Below, piece after piece: positions 26,801-41,000 of a DNA stretch of 64,000 bases. The notes under the pieces were generated by a model that ran no database searches, was not told where the DNA came from, and saw only the letters and a list, made by a program, of their open reading frames with translations. The translations under genes were made by a program, and so were the position numbers. Where the stretch lies: assembly GCA_947650365.1 (NCBI GenBank), contig OX393553.1, positions 37,737,947 to 37,801,946 on the forward strand, read 5' to 3'. Positions within the stretch are counted from its first letter, which is position 1; each line of letters begins with the position of its first letter. This DNA is from Chamaelirium japonicum. Its lineage: Eukaryota; Streptophyta; Magnoliopsida; Liliales; Melanthiaceae.

Positions 26801-29028
26801 CAGAATCTTTTTTTTTTGGATACTAGATAAGCTGTCACAAAAATCGACAAAAGCATTTCAGGACACAATTTTGTTATCTACAAAAAGCCAATCATTTTGG
26901 ACAATTTTAAGCCCTACAGCCTACAGTGAGATAACGTAATACAAATAAGAAGGCTCTAACGCTTCAATTTATCTTTTGGCCTACTTATCATATTGCCATG
27001 TTTGCTTTGAAACCATAGAATCATCATAATGGCTATGAATCAAGTATCAATCCATGAAGTGGAGTACAGAAAAACTAGCTCCTTTCATCAGATACAGGCG
27101 TGGAAGCATCAAAAGTCAAAGTGTGAGGCACCCCAGTCCATGATCCACGAAACTAAGGCAGTACCAGTAAAGCTGGAGCTTTGCTATAGAGAGACAACCG
27201 AAGCTGCTGAACATAAGCAACAAGCTGAGATATGGCGGAGGTCAAGACAGATGGTGGCATCTGATCAAGCTTCCTCAGAGGCTAATAGCAAGTCTCCCTT
27301 ACATGGCCCTTTATCTTGCAGTAAACACAACAGATTTTTCTAGGAGGCTGACGATCCCCAACAAAACAAACATTACCTCTTGGGTCGAATACTGGTGCAC
27401 GATCTGTAGAAAGGCATGCAGCTGAAACGGCTGAAGCCTGATACATGGAGACAGCCTTGATGGACATTTTGAGATAAGTGACGACACAAACAACAGACAA
27501 AATAACAATAGAGTATCACTGCCAAGTCCGGAATGTCGAGGGAAATCCAACAGACCAAAAACAGTGAAAATCCGACAAAAATTGATCTTCAAAATGGAGA
27601 AAATAGATTGTTGCGGTAAAAATAGCTATTGTGATTCTGTGAACAGAGAACAGTAATATAAGTGTGAGGTAACTCCAACGCGGTGAACCGAAATACTGGA
27701 AATAAAACCAAGTTGAACCATCGTGACCGACTGAATCTGTTCACTTCAAAACAGTTAATAGAACCACTGAACTTGCTGAAATAAACCACTGTTTTAAACC
27801 CATGAACCGATTTGATGGGTTATGAGTCACTGCAAACCGGCCAAAACAAAGGATGGGGTCACCATGGGAGAGCAAACCCCAAAGAGGCTAATAAATGTAT
27901 ACAAAGGCTACAAATATATGTACACACAACAGAGATGATAACAACGCTTGGTGAAACAAGATTGATAAAAACTGTGTCAATCGACGGTAAAAGAAGCCAT
28001 GTGTATTTCTCTATCTAAAGAGAGTTCAAATACTAAAATGGGCAATTCAACAGATACACATATGGATTGTTCTTGCAGTGAAGAACATAATGTCAACTCA
28101 ATTACAGAAGAAACCGAAGTGCATTATGGAATATCAGAACCTGAAGTCCCCAGCAATGGCATACCTTTGAGAGAGAGAGAGAGAGAGTTGGCAGCGACGA
28201 TGATGGCCGGCTGGATCTGGGTCGCGGTGTCGGTCCGTCGGTCCGGGTCGTGATACTGGGCTCCTCTCTCTCATCCGGTTGAATCTGGGAGCCAACTCTC
28301 CTCCCCCCCCCCCCAATGCCCCTCCCAACTCCTTTTCCCTCCCCTGCCCCCTCCACTCCGGTGACGGCGCCGACCTCTCCCTCACTGACTCCCCCAAGAT
28401 CGCCGACCCCGCCCTCGACCCAACCATGCGACCAACACCCGAGGAGGCCCTGCAGGAACCGGATCTCATCGGACTCCAACCAGATCCGGTGGAACTTGAA
28501 CGGCGGTGGCTTCAGATCGCCACCGTATCCAGTAACTCCTCCAACCTCTCCCCCTCCTGTTCCGATGAACTCCTTCGACCTCGGTCTTGGGGTCTTGGGA
28601 CCTTGGGGAATTGGATTAGGGTTAGGGTTAGGATCGTGAGGGATGTGAGGAGAGGATCGAGAGTGTGAGAGAGAGAGAGAGGGAGGGAGAGAAGTTGATC
28701 GCGAGGAGGGGGGCTGTATTTGGATCCCGAGAGAGAGAGAGAGAAACATCGAGGAAGAGAGAGAGCGACAGAGAGAGAGACGGAGAGAGAGAGAGCGCGG
28801 GGGTCTCCATCTGGGGGCTTAGAAGGAGAGAGAGATAATGGCACAGTTGTCCGTATCGATCACCTTCCATTTTTGGAGGGCTGGTCGGATCAATCACAGC
28901 TGTTAATCTATCTCTTCCAAGTGAATGGCACTCACCCTAACAGCAATGAACGGCTGTGTTTGTCTCTTACGGTTTGTCTCTGGACTCAATTAAATGTTTG
29001 TTTCCCCACAAAACCCTGAAATATTTTA

Positions 29029-29070
<42 letters not shown>

Positions 29071-32000
29071 ATGAACACTATGTGGAACCACCACAAGACA
29101 AAAAAACATGATGTTATACACGATATACATATACTATAACACTTCGGTCATCATTACTTTGCCATATTTATCAATGATTTCTTAATGAAGTAGCTTTGCT
29201 TTTTGCAGATATTTATTTTATGATGATATTTGGAAGAAAAAAGTATATTTCCCTTTGGCTTATGAGGAAGGATGTGTGAACTAGGTATGGGAGTAGATAC
29301 GGTCGTCGGCTGAGGAGACGAGGCAATGCTGGAGCAGGTGATGGTGGACCCCGACTCCCGGATGAAGATAAGGGAACGATCGAAGATCAAGGAGGGCCCC
29401 TATGGATGACCTTCCTTTGGCAGTTCAAACTAGTGGCGGAAGGCCCGATAGAAGGTTCAGTATGACCATTTTAGTTACACTAACAACTATGATGACGATT
29501 GAAGCTATATAAGATGGTAATTCTAGGAGATGTGGAGATCATGGTAGTGACCCAAGGAGACAAAAAGATCAGAGAAGACTGAAAAGGAGTCAAATAGATC
29601 AATGACAGAAAGCGATGACAAAGAAAATTGGTCATTGCATCGGCGACTGACGACAATTACGAATTCAACCAATGAAAACAAAGCCCTCCGACAATGGCTA
29701 AGTTGATATTTGATAGAAAGGGTCTTAAACAAAGATTCTTGGAAATTTCATCGTGTAACCAATAACCCTAGGAGGGAGAGAGAGAGAGGGGAGGGGAGAG
29801 AGAGACGACAAGGGTTTTGGGAGAATGAACCCTTGATGCTCATTAGGGTATAATCCAACATATAAATATACAATATATATGTGTAGGGTGTAAGTCTCGT
29901 ACATAGGAAAGACATGTATAACCTATGTATATACACATAAGACTAACACCCCCCCTCAAACTAACGGTGGATCAAATATTGAGAAAAAATTTCGTGTGAC
30001 CAATAACCCTAGGAGGGAGAGAGAGAGAGAGGGGAGGGGAGTGAGAGACAGTAAGGGTTTTGGGAGAATGAACCCTTGATGCTCATTAGGGCATAAACCA
30101 ACATATAAATATACAATATATATGTGTAAGGTGTAAGTCCCGTACACAGGAAAGGCATGTGTAACCTACGTATATACACATAAGACTAACACCCCCGCCC
30201 CCCCTCAAACTAACAGTGAATCAAATATTGAGAGTTTGCTAAGAAGTAGCCGAAAACGGGGAGATGGGTGCGACTTCGTGAAGAAATTCGCAATATGCTC
30301 TATGGAGGAGATATAAGGAAGCAAAAGAGTTTACTTATAATGTTCATGAGTAAAGTAGCAAACAATCTCAATACGCTTCGTCCTGGCGTGAAAAACCGGG
30401 TTACTAACAATCTGTATAGCACTCTGGTTGTCACTGTGAAGGGCTGTAGGACCCAATGTTTTAAAAAACGGAAGGCGGAAGGCCGGCGGTCAAGCAAGGT
30501 TCTAAAAAGCGCTAGGCGCTAATCGGGCGGTGGGGGGCCACCTAGCGCCTAGGCGGCGCCTAGGCGTTTAACCTTTTTTTTAAATTATTTTAATTATTAT
30601 TTTGATATGATATAATATATATATATATTTAAAAATTAATATAAGTTCAAGATTATCCCAAACCATTATTTTAAAGAAAAAGTATATAACCATAATTCAA
30701 GATTGAGTGATTAATAAGAACAAAAACAAACATGGTCCGCCTGGCCAGCCTCAGCTCGTATGGCCCACATATCCTGCCTGGCCAACCTCAGCCCGCCTAG
30801 CCAGCCTGAGCCCGCCTAGGCGGCCGTCTTGCTTCGCCTAGACCGCCTAGGCAGCCGCCTTGCCACACCTAGCTCCATTTGGGAGCTTGACCGCTTTTCT
30901 AGAGTGCCTAGGACCTAGGCGAGGCAGTGGAAGGCCGCCTAGGCGGCCGCCTAGGCGGCCGCCTAGGCCACTTTTTAGAACACTGCGGTCAAGTGGTCTC
31001 AAGGCGGAAGGCTAGTCGTCCACCCACCTATATAAAATATATTATATATATTCTATATGTATATATATATATAAATTCATAATTCTATATAAAAAAACAA
31101 TAATAGAGAGTTTTACATATGCAATCATCAAAACAACCGATCTGAATATAAAAATATTATAAAAATTGAGGAGGGGATCGGGGTTGACTGCGAGGCAGGA
31201 GAAACTGGAAAGAGAGCAGGGGGGCGGGTTGGTCGCAAGGCAGAGGGAAAGGAGGAGGGGTTCAGGCTAGGCCGGGGTCGGTCGCGTGGCAGAGGGAGGG
31301 AGGGGAGGAGGGGATTGGGTGGGGTCGGGGTTGACTGCAAGGCAGGGGAAAGAGAGCAGGCCGTCGGGTCGGTCGCGTGGCAGAGGGAAGAGAGGAGGGG
31401 CTCAGGCTAGGCCGAGGCCGGTTGCGAAGCAGAGGGAAGGAGGGGAGGAGGGGATCAGGTGGGGTCGGGATTGACTGCGAGGCAGGGGAAAGAGAGCAGG
31501 GGGTCAAGTCGGCGGCAGCCTGTAGGTAGCGGGAGGAGGGGGGAAGGAGATTGCAAGGAGAGAGTGATAGAGAGCCGCCTGAGTGCTCGCCTGCTCGGGA
31601 ACGGGAGTCACGAACTCACGGGAATAAAAACCCAAACGGGTCGGATCCCACATTAAAACCCGCCTAAATCCCGCATGCCTGGAGCCCGCCTAGGCGCCCG
31701 TCTTTGTTCAACACGCCTGCAGTGCCGCTTAATGCTGAAGCGGAGCGGCCAACCCCCTAAAACTCCTAATTGGCCGCCCGGACCGCCTTTTAGAACAGTG
31801 GTAGGACCAGAGACATCCACTCCAAGATCGTCAAGTAATTGTCATATATGAATGATCTCCTTAGTGGTAGTAGCCATAGTCCTGAACTCTACCTCAGTAT
31901 TGGAGAGAAAAACATTTTGCTTCTTGCTCTTCCAGGAGATAAAAGCTACTAAGAAACAGACAGTAGCCGGTAATCGAGCAACGAGTAGTCGGGTCATCAG

Positions 32001-35000
32001 CCCAGTCCTCATCAGAATAGACGCGAAGAACCAGAGAAGTGGTCAAGGATAGAAAGAGTGACCGAGTGATGGTTCCTCGAAGGTACCGAAGAATCCGTAG
32101 AAGAGCACTATAATGGACCGAGCGAGGTGCATCTACAAACTGGCTAACAATACTGACTGCATGATCAAAAGCAGGCCTGGTGATGCAGAGATCAACCAAT
32201 TATCTCTCTGTATCTGGTAAGATCTGAAAGAGCCTTGTCGTCTGTAGGTCGAAACTTCACATGAAGCTCAAGAGGTGTGTCAATGGTCCAAGCATCAAAA
32301 AGAGTAGTTGGACAGAGAATGTCAGCAATGTACTACTGAGAGAGCAAAATTCCTCACTTACCCTGAGCAACCTCCAAGCCCAAAAAGTAACGTAAATGAC
32401 CAAGATCCTTCATCTGAAACTGACTCCGAAGATGTTGATGAGAGGCGATAGCACTCAAGTCATCATCAATGAGGATCATATCGTCCACTTAGAGAAAAAT
32501 AAAGGCCCTAGTCTGTGAAGAAGACCTCACAAACATAGAGTGGTCATGGAAGCTCTTAACAAAACCGATTCTAGTAACTGCCTAACGAAAGCGCTCAAAC
32601 TAGGCTCGAGGGGCCTGTTTGAGCCCGTAGATAGCCCAACGAAGACAGCAAACATACTGAGGAGTGTTGAAACCTGGAGGAGACTAAATGCAAACCACTT
32701 TTGAGACATCGTCTTGAAGAGAAGTGTTCTTCATATCCATCTGAAGAAGGGGTCAGTGCATAGCAGCGGCAACAACAAACAGGACCCGAATGGTGGTCAT
32801 CGGAGTCACCGAAGCAACGGTCTCGTCATAGTCAATCTCGTACACCTGGGTGAATCCCCTGACAACAAGACGAGCCTTGTATCGATCAATAGAGTCATCA
32901 AGTTGATGCTTGACCTTGAAGATCCATTTATAGTTAATGTAGACCCACTTCTGAGAGATTGTCGTTCCATAAAACTAACACATCACAAAAAGAAAGCAAA
33001 TGGTGAATGTAAGGTTCTACAACAATTTTACCAAAGACAAATGAATTGTACAAACTCATTAATAGAAGCATTCCCAAATACAAATATGTATAGGCATATG
33101 AACACAAGGGGTGAGCTAACCACCAAAAATAATATAAAAAGATGCTATACATGGTATACATATACACTAACACTGCAGTCATTATTATTTTGTTATACTT
33201 ATTGATGATTATTCTTAAAAAGAATTTACATTGCCTAAACATCTTCAATCTAAGAACAACCTCTATGCAAGCGTTTCATTTTAGATATTTGTTTATGATT
33301 AACTTAGAAGAAATGTATTTTGGCCTTTGATCCATAAGAAACGTGGAACTTTTGTGACTGACAATCAAGGCAAGGTCATGAACATTTAGAAGGTAACTGC
33401 TAACAAGTTGACCATCATATCATCTTATTGATCGTCCCCTTTCGATCTATTTTAGTAGCTTTTATATTTATTTTCTTCAGTATAGGGGACTTCTATGCAA
33501 GAACTCTAAAATAATGTTGTTAACTTGTTAAACTCTCTTTCTCTCTCTAAATATCTCAAGAGATTTATGGAATTGCCATCAGCCTAATACTAGACTTCTA
33601 AGAAGCCAAACAAAAGTTGGAAAAAAACAAAAAAGAGGTGGGAGGATTGTTTACGGAGAAGAGCCTCCATTCTTATTTTCTAGGTATAGATCACCCTTGA
33701 CTAGAAAATAGGTTTGGAAACAGTCCTCTGCAGCATTCTTCTATTTCCCACACGAAGCGGGGGTGGCCCATTTGGTGCATCCAAATTAGAGAGAGAGAGA
33801 GAGATGTCTACCTTTATTATGATTTTTTTTTCTACGAATTTAATCTATTTTATCAAGTTTTGCTGGAATTATCCTACATTGATAGTTTGATCTTGTTCTT
33901 CTATCTTGCTTCTCACTCAAGACTACTTGATCCATATACTTGGATTTTTTTTCAGCATCATTACCCGATATGTGAGCAAGGGCCAACTCGGTATATTCAA
34001 ATTTGAATCTTGCGAAGGCGAAAGCTAGTCATGGATGGATTTCAAGAGCTTATGATATCACAGATTCAAAAAGTCAAACAACATGGTTCAGGCAGAGATG
34101 TAAACCCTTATCATCAAGCATTAGGTGGAGTGGCTAAATCAAAGTAAGCGAAACTTGATACATGGTCTCACGGAAGCACAGGTGGAGAAGCTCATTTTCG
34201 ACCACAAATTCACACCCTTGGATCCATCGAAAGAGAATTCAGAGAATGTCGGGGAAACTTTCATGGTGAGGTGTCCTCGATCGGAGACTTTAATCATAGA
34301 TTAAAGGTTGACACCAAAGTCCGATTTCCACCCCAAGGACAAATCAGTGGAGGATTGCTAGGACGAGTACTATCCATCAGATTTCAACCAATGGATGCTG
34401 ATTATGTTATTTGCGGATCCAATAATCACAAATCAAACATGTGGAATTCTGCCAATTCCCAATCCAATCGACAGCCATTCTTACGTGGAAGATAATCAAT
34501 GATGTTCCAATTGCTCCAAGCCCAACCACCATCAACATCAACTTCATCATGGAGAATCCAGAGTTTAACAACTTCACCAAACTTGAAGCAATGATTGTGA
34601 TCCCGCACAATATTTGGGACTGCTTGACTACCACGACAATGGAAAGCCGTTGAGAATTTCTATCGAATGGCTATTTGGTGACAATAGCATCGGAGTTCCA
34701 AATTTCTTTTGGGGAAGGTTTGAAGGTTTCCTCGTGCAGAGGTCCAGTGTTGGCTATTGGCATATATCATTAGTTGATCGAGAGCCAACTTCAACACTCA
34801 AATCTCAGGACGGAGTCGAGCCCACTCTAACCAGGGAGATCGATGCAGGAGAATCAAGGGGGCATCCTAGGCAATTGGATCATCATACCAATTTTGCTAA
34901 TAATCAAGAGCTTTAGGGTTAGTTTTAGGGAGTTATTACATTATTTTTTATTTAATTTCTACTTATTAGTTTTATTCAAATTTTCTAATAATCAAGGGAA

Positions 35001-38000
35001 GAAAGATTGTGTTTTGGTTTAGGATTAGGATTTATTTTGCTGACAATATTTTATAAGGAGATACGTGAAATATTTCCTCTAGTTCTATTTTATTGTCAGC
35101 TATGCTTAATTTATCAAACCCTTTTGGTCGAATCTTAATATCTTGTTCCTCAACCCCCTCAGTCTCTCAGATCCTATTAGATCCATACACCACGATCTTT
35201 TTTTTTTAGGGATCAGCAATTTAAGATGAGAAAGTTGAGGTGGATTTGTGAGTAAGATGGATACAAATAAAAATAAGGAATTCTGGAAAGACTGAAATCG
35301 TATTACTTCCCTAAAAGATAAGAATGTTGAGGTGGATGTCCCTAGCTATTGGATCCCTACACAGGATCCAAAGAGTAGTATATGTGTGTATGTATCGATA
35401 TAGCCCTAATGAAATATGCTCAGCATTTCTCCCACCATTTCCTCCGTACTCATCATACAATGACTTCCCTGGAAGGTAAATGAGGTAATATGTAGCAATC
35501 TTCACACCAGTACGCTATACAAACACTACTCAATGTAAACATTGCTTGGACATTCCAAAAGAATCTTGATGGGAAAAAATAGTAACTAAATGAAAGGAAG
35601 TCCTCTATTTACATGAGTAGAAATTCTCCTCCAGCATGATACAGCAGGCATTTCTTATCAGACAAACATAGGTAAAAAAAAATATTTTGTAAAAAACATA
35701 AAGACAGTATGTTGGCTATTGGCACAAGTTAATCTCAGCCTCATTACAATAATATCCAATGTTAATTTGGTATATAATCAATTATAGCACTCAATAACAA
35801 CATCAAATGACTATAACACAAGCTCACCTCTACAATTGAGGAAAACCTTCTCGAAAGTTTTGGTTCCATATAATTTGGCCACACTTCCATTAAAAGCTTG
35901 TTCAGCCACTGGCAAGGTTCTAACGGTGTTACAGGCTGCAAATTTTTATAGAATCAGTAACTTACAAAACAAAATTGAAAAAACAAAAGAAGGATAAGAG
36001 TGTACCGATGAGTTCAATACAAGTTGCTTCCACCTCCTATTTAAGTCGTCTACCAGCAAGCGGCGTTGAAACATCCCATACTGCAGGGAAAAGAACAAAG
36101 TTATCAAGAATTAACCCAAGTGACAATAGTTACCAAATCGGAAGTCGGAAAAAAAATCGGCTAGGGGAGAAGTTGGAAAATTCGGGAAAAAGTCGGAAAG
36201 CTCGGGGAAAGAGTCGGGAAACAAACAATAGAATTTTAGAACATAATTATATATAGATGTTACAATAGGTTTTTTGAACAATACATGACGGGATTAAAAC
36301 GCAATTAATCGGGATTAAAACGTGTAAATTGGGATTAAAACACATAAATCAGGATTAAAACATAAAAATCGTGACTTTTTCATAAAATCGGGAAAGAGTT
36401 GCGTAGCGAACGTTTACTAAATAAGTCGTGTTTTAATCGAGTCTTATTCAAAAAATCGGAGTTTTTGGTAACAGAGCAAGTGACTTAAAAACTATCCTTT
36501 TGGTTTCCCTCCAAACAATTAAACAATAGACACAGAGATTATAATGTATGGTCATGATGATTCACTTCGTCTCTATGCTTATAGTTAGTGCCATAAAGAT
36601 GAACACAACTACTTGTATCAACTTTTGCCTTGTAACCTTTAATTATAGACTCTTTCCTAACCTGGAGGCAATGTACTAAAATCAATATTTTTCAAAATAT
36701 CGTGAAACATCATTTTCCCATCCCACCAAAACGAATCATCTTCCTAAAATACATCGTTTTTCCCTCCCTTAACAGGTGCCTTAAAAGACCTAATATTTCT
36801 TTAAATATCAGGCGAAATATCTCATTTTGGGGTGATTCAGAATTTAGGGTGAAATTCAAAATTTTGATCACTATCTAGAGGAACCTTGGAGGGTTCCCTG
36901 GTTGTAAAAGCTTAAACAACCAATAGAGTAGCTCTCCCTACCCGCCAATCGGGCCTTCTATGTTTATCGACAGGCCCCTCCCTTGACAAATTGCCTTGGT
37001 CAAGTTTCCAGCACCAATCATAGTGGGTTGATGGCAGGTTGATAGCATAAGACAACTTTGTCAATTTTTTGCGAAGCCTTTACTTAGTTTACTATAAGTG
37101 TTGTGCTCCATATTCAATCCCATCTTAACCGAATAAAACTTTGGGTAGTGATGATGATGACAAAAAGATTGTTCTACCCTTGAAAAGATAAAAACTCAAT
37201 ATGGATGAGAAAAACATCTTAATAAATTCAGCAATAGTTTAGTTGCCATACATGTCATAATGTTTTATTTCTCTTGAATTTGAAATTCATGAACTTCATT
37301 GTAATTAATCACGATCATATAGCTAATGTGCTATGAAACAGTGTTTGACCATAGACTATTAGAGGTATGATCGGCTCGAGGGCCGACTCGGTGCATGCAT
37401 CATAGGCCAGATGCATCACGCCCAATTTGCATGGTCTGGAGTCATCGTGATTCGTGATCACACCCCGCCATCACCGCGGCGTTGTAACGGTTTCATGTTG
37501 TATCCAAGTCATGATAAGGGAGTCCCAGAACCCTAATCGAGCCATAATCAAACCATAATATACACCCTATATAATGGCCTTATGAGGGGGAAGCACAAAA
37601 GAGGTAGGCGGATGAAACCCCCATGATTTAAAGGTTTTCTTCTCGAGCAAGCACGAAGAGCACAAAGAGGAGGGATGAAAGGTTGGGCTTTCCTCCCCAC
37701 GGATTGAAAGAAGAGCACAAGGAGGAGGGATGAAAGAAGAGATCGCCTTGAGGGGAAGACGGCCAGTCCCCTCCTCCCCACCTTGGACGCCAACACAACA
37801 AGAGGGTGTGGGGAAGAATCAGCCCTCCCCCATCCTCAACAGCAACAGCGACAAGGGGGGAGGAGAGCGGCATCCCCCCCTCCCCACCTCCAACTACAGC
37901 ACGGCAAGGGGGAGGAGGACGGACGAGAAAAGTGTGAGACTCTGAAAATGAGAGGGTACGGTGAGCGATTTCGAGGGCGACTCCGAGGACGACAGGGCGG

Positions 38001-41000
38001 TTCTCCCCCTCCCGACGTCTGGCACCCTCGTACCAATCGCCGGCATCAGAATCCCGTCATCAATCCGCGTGTCCTCAATGGATACTGACGGAGAGATTCG
38101 GCGGCTATCCCCTCGGGAACCCACCCCCTGCGTCAGCCGGTTCTGAACCCTAGGGTACAGAACGGACGCTGGAGAGACCGAGAGTCAGAGGGGGTCCAGA
38201 AGTCTGCCCTCCTGCCTCAGGAAGACATTAAAGCTCCTGTCTCCCACCAATCAGAATCTAGACATGTCGGCGGATCTCCCCTTCCGGTCAAATCTGTTAA
38301 TGAGGATCTCCAGCGCCCCTCGGGCGGCCCGAGAGATAGATCTTGGGTGGATCATCTCTTCGGCGGGACAGGACACCCCCCCGCACAGTCTCACCCCCTT
38401 CACCCCCCACCGCCGCTTCCTCTCCTTCCTCTTCCTCTCCAACTGCCGCTTGCGCTTCCTCTTCCTCGGTCACCTCCAGCAACCAGGGTGCCTTGCCCGT
38501 TCCAGAAAGGCTCCTGCTACCGCTGCGGAGAGAAAGGGCATCTCATCTCCTCCTGCCGTAACGCGATGGTGTGTTGGATATGCAGGGGAATAGGGCATTC
38601 TTCTTCCTGATGCCCCTTGAGGATCATTCTGACCTCGTCCGCCCACAATCAGCCGGCGTTCCACCCTCCTTCTCCACCCAGATCATTCCCCCACCCGTTC
38701 GTGACCATCTCCCCTTCTGTTGAATCCCGAGAAGTGGTGTCCAAGATGGAATCCTGCGCACTAGTCTGCGTGACGAAGGGATCTACAACCGCCCCGGAGG
38801 TCTCTTCTGCCTTGAAGTCGCACTGGCAATCAGAATGGCCTTTTCCTACCTGGCAACTGGGATTCTCGGAGTTCCTGGTCGAATTTCCCACTCCTATGCT
38901 AGACATTCTCAGATCAGCAGAGTGTCAGCCTCGGTTGGTCCACTTTCTCTGGAGTTCAAGGCCTGGTCCCCTTCTCACAGAGCCAGAGGTGCCTGCTCTT
39001 TCTCTCTGGTTCGCCTATTCATCTCGGGAGTCCCCCTCCACTGCTGGAATGCAACAGCGATGCAGGCAGCTCTGGCCCCTTACGGAGAACTGGTCGCAAT
39101 CGAGAACACCATAGAGTCGTCCAACAATCTTCAAGTTATGACAGTTTCCTTCAAATCGATTAATCCATCAGCGATTCCTGTTGCCCTATCAGTGCGAGTC
39201 GGGGATTACTTTTTTGAGCTCACTATCAGAGTTTTAGACTCGTCTTCCCCGGGCTCCTCGTCCGCCTCAGTTCACCAACCTGGAAGCTCTTCCGATGAGC
39301 TAGGTCTGGCCAATGAACCACCAGCCCAGCCGGCCCAGCTCGACCCGGTTCAAGAAGGGGGCTCAACCTCGGCCATCCCAATTAGAGGGGAAAGTAACAT
39401 CTTTGGTAGGGAATCTCCCTCTCCAGCTGTCTTGGATCCCTGTAATTGCGCTAACCCTAATGGGTATCTTTTTGAAATTTGTACTCCCCGTAATTCTGGG
39501 GATTCGTTGGTGGAAGTTTTTCCCGCCCATGGTGCTGGGGATGCTACGGTGGTACATCCTCAGCTACACCCTGTTTTTTCTGATGTGGCTGTGGATTTTC
39601 CTAGTCAGGTTTTAGAAGATATAGAGCCTTGTCTAGAGGTCCCCCACATGGAAGCAGGTCAGGAGGTCTTGGCATATGAGATCACTGCACCCCAGCCCCA
39701 ACTCCAGACCTACGCGCAGGAATCCCAGACCGCAGCAACACCTCATGCAGAGCCTTAGGAATTTTCTGGCTTCGAGAGCTGAGGAGGACTTGGCTCTCTT
39801 TTTGAACCTGCTAGACCAAGACGCCATCCTGCAGATAGCCTCGGAGTATGGGTTTGCGTTTGCTAGCGACGCATCGCCGGCTAAGGAATTTTTGTCTTCT
39901 TCACTTGCCCTGGAGAAGAGTAGGGTTTTGGCCGATGGCCTGTAATTATGTTAATGAAAATATTATCTTGGAATATTAGGGGTCTTGGGGCTGTAGAGAA
40001 GAGATTGGCTGTCGCTTTTTTTTGTAGAATGCATGGCTTAGACATTATTTGTCTTCAGGAGACGAAGACGTGCAACCCCAGTGCAGCTTTCTTGAGGAGC
40101 TTGACGGGCGGGTACAGGTTCTCTTGGGAAGCCCTTGATGCGGCAGGGGCGTCAGGTAGGATACTCATCGGATGGATAGATGATGTTTTTGAGTTGACTA
40201 GTAAGCATGTGGGTGTCTTCTCCCTTTCAGTGACCCTCACGTGCAGGTCCGACAGAGCGGTTTAGGAGGTTACCTCAGTTTATGGGCCGAATGATATGAG
40301 CATCCGTAATGATTTTTGGCTTGAACTTGCAGAATTTCGAGACAACAGGACAGTCCCCTGGATCCTATGTGGTGATTTTAATGTTACAAGGTTTAGCCAC
40401 GAGAGGATAGGTGGTCTGGGGCATCCAGGTGCCATGGAAGACTTTTCCAACATCATCCGCTCCTTGGATCTGAATGACCTCCCTCTCCTAGGCCGGCTTT
40501 TCACGTGGTCCAATAAACGTGAGATTCCCTCCATGGCGAGGTTGGACAGGTTCCTTACCACTAGCGAGTGGGACGCAGCTTTCCCTAATTCTACGCAGAG
40601 AAGTTTGCAATCCCTGGTCTCAGATCATGCTCCGCTCTTGTTGGATACGTGTACCTCGCGGTCCCCGTCGCTTCCGATTTGAGAGGATGTGGCTAGAAGA
40701 CCCATCCTTTGACTCCCTGGTTATGAAATGGTGGTTACAAATGCCAACCGACATCAACTCAGCGAGGAACCTGGTTCGTAAAGGCCTCCGTCAAAAAATC
40801 AAGGGCTGGGAAAGCTCCCGATTCGGTTCAGTGCTTCGACGTAAGCAGATAATTATGAAGACGATAGAGGATTTGGAGTTGAAGGCAGAATCCGCGCCTC
40901 TTCTGGTGGAAGAGAGGATTGCGCTATCCACCGCGCAGTCAGATCTTTTGGCTATTCTCCGTATGGAAGAGATTATGTGGAAACAGCGCTCTAGAGACAA

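Larger units (their letters stand above)
30454..31800. mobile_element. hAT-type non-autonomous transposon (outer) inserted in Copia relic
   Basis: Exact 8-bp target duplication GTAGGACC at 30446-30453 and 31801-31808. Ends are CAATGTTTTAAAAAACGG and, inverted, CACTGTTCTAAAAGGCGG. The interior contains (TA)n stretches, G-rich tandem blocks (31180-31560, GGTCGCGTGGCAGAGGGA units) and GCCTAGGCG clusters. No transposase. It carries a second hAT at 30495-30985 close to its left end. Confidence 0.88.
29995..32960 (-). mobile_element. Copia LTR retrotransposon relic, 3' part, with hAT insertions
   Basis: The 3' LTR is at 29995-30191 (TGTGACCAATAACCC..GACTAACA) with a polypurine tract next to it. 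To the right on the minus strand are recognisable RNase H and reverse transcriptase pieces (about 31808-32960, including AIYGLKQAPRA-like, RSQFQMKDLGHLRYFLGLEV-like and SVHYSALLRILRYLRG blocks). Broken at many places and only the 3' half is recognised. It was later split by the hAT at 30454-31800. Confidence 0.75.

Noticed and set aside
28512-28897. Leu/Ser-rich ORFs (LSLSLSL)
   Set aside because: Frames of GA/CT microsatellites.
32714-33205. 163-residue plus-strand ORF
   Set aside because: Antisense to Copia reverse transcriptase remnants; no similarity of its own.
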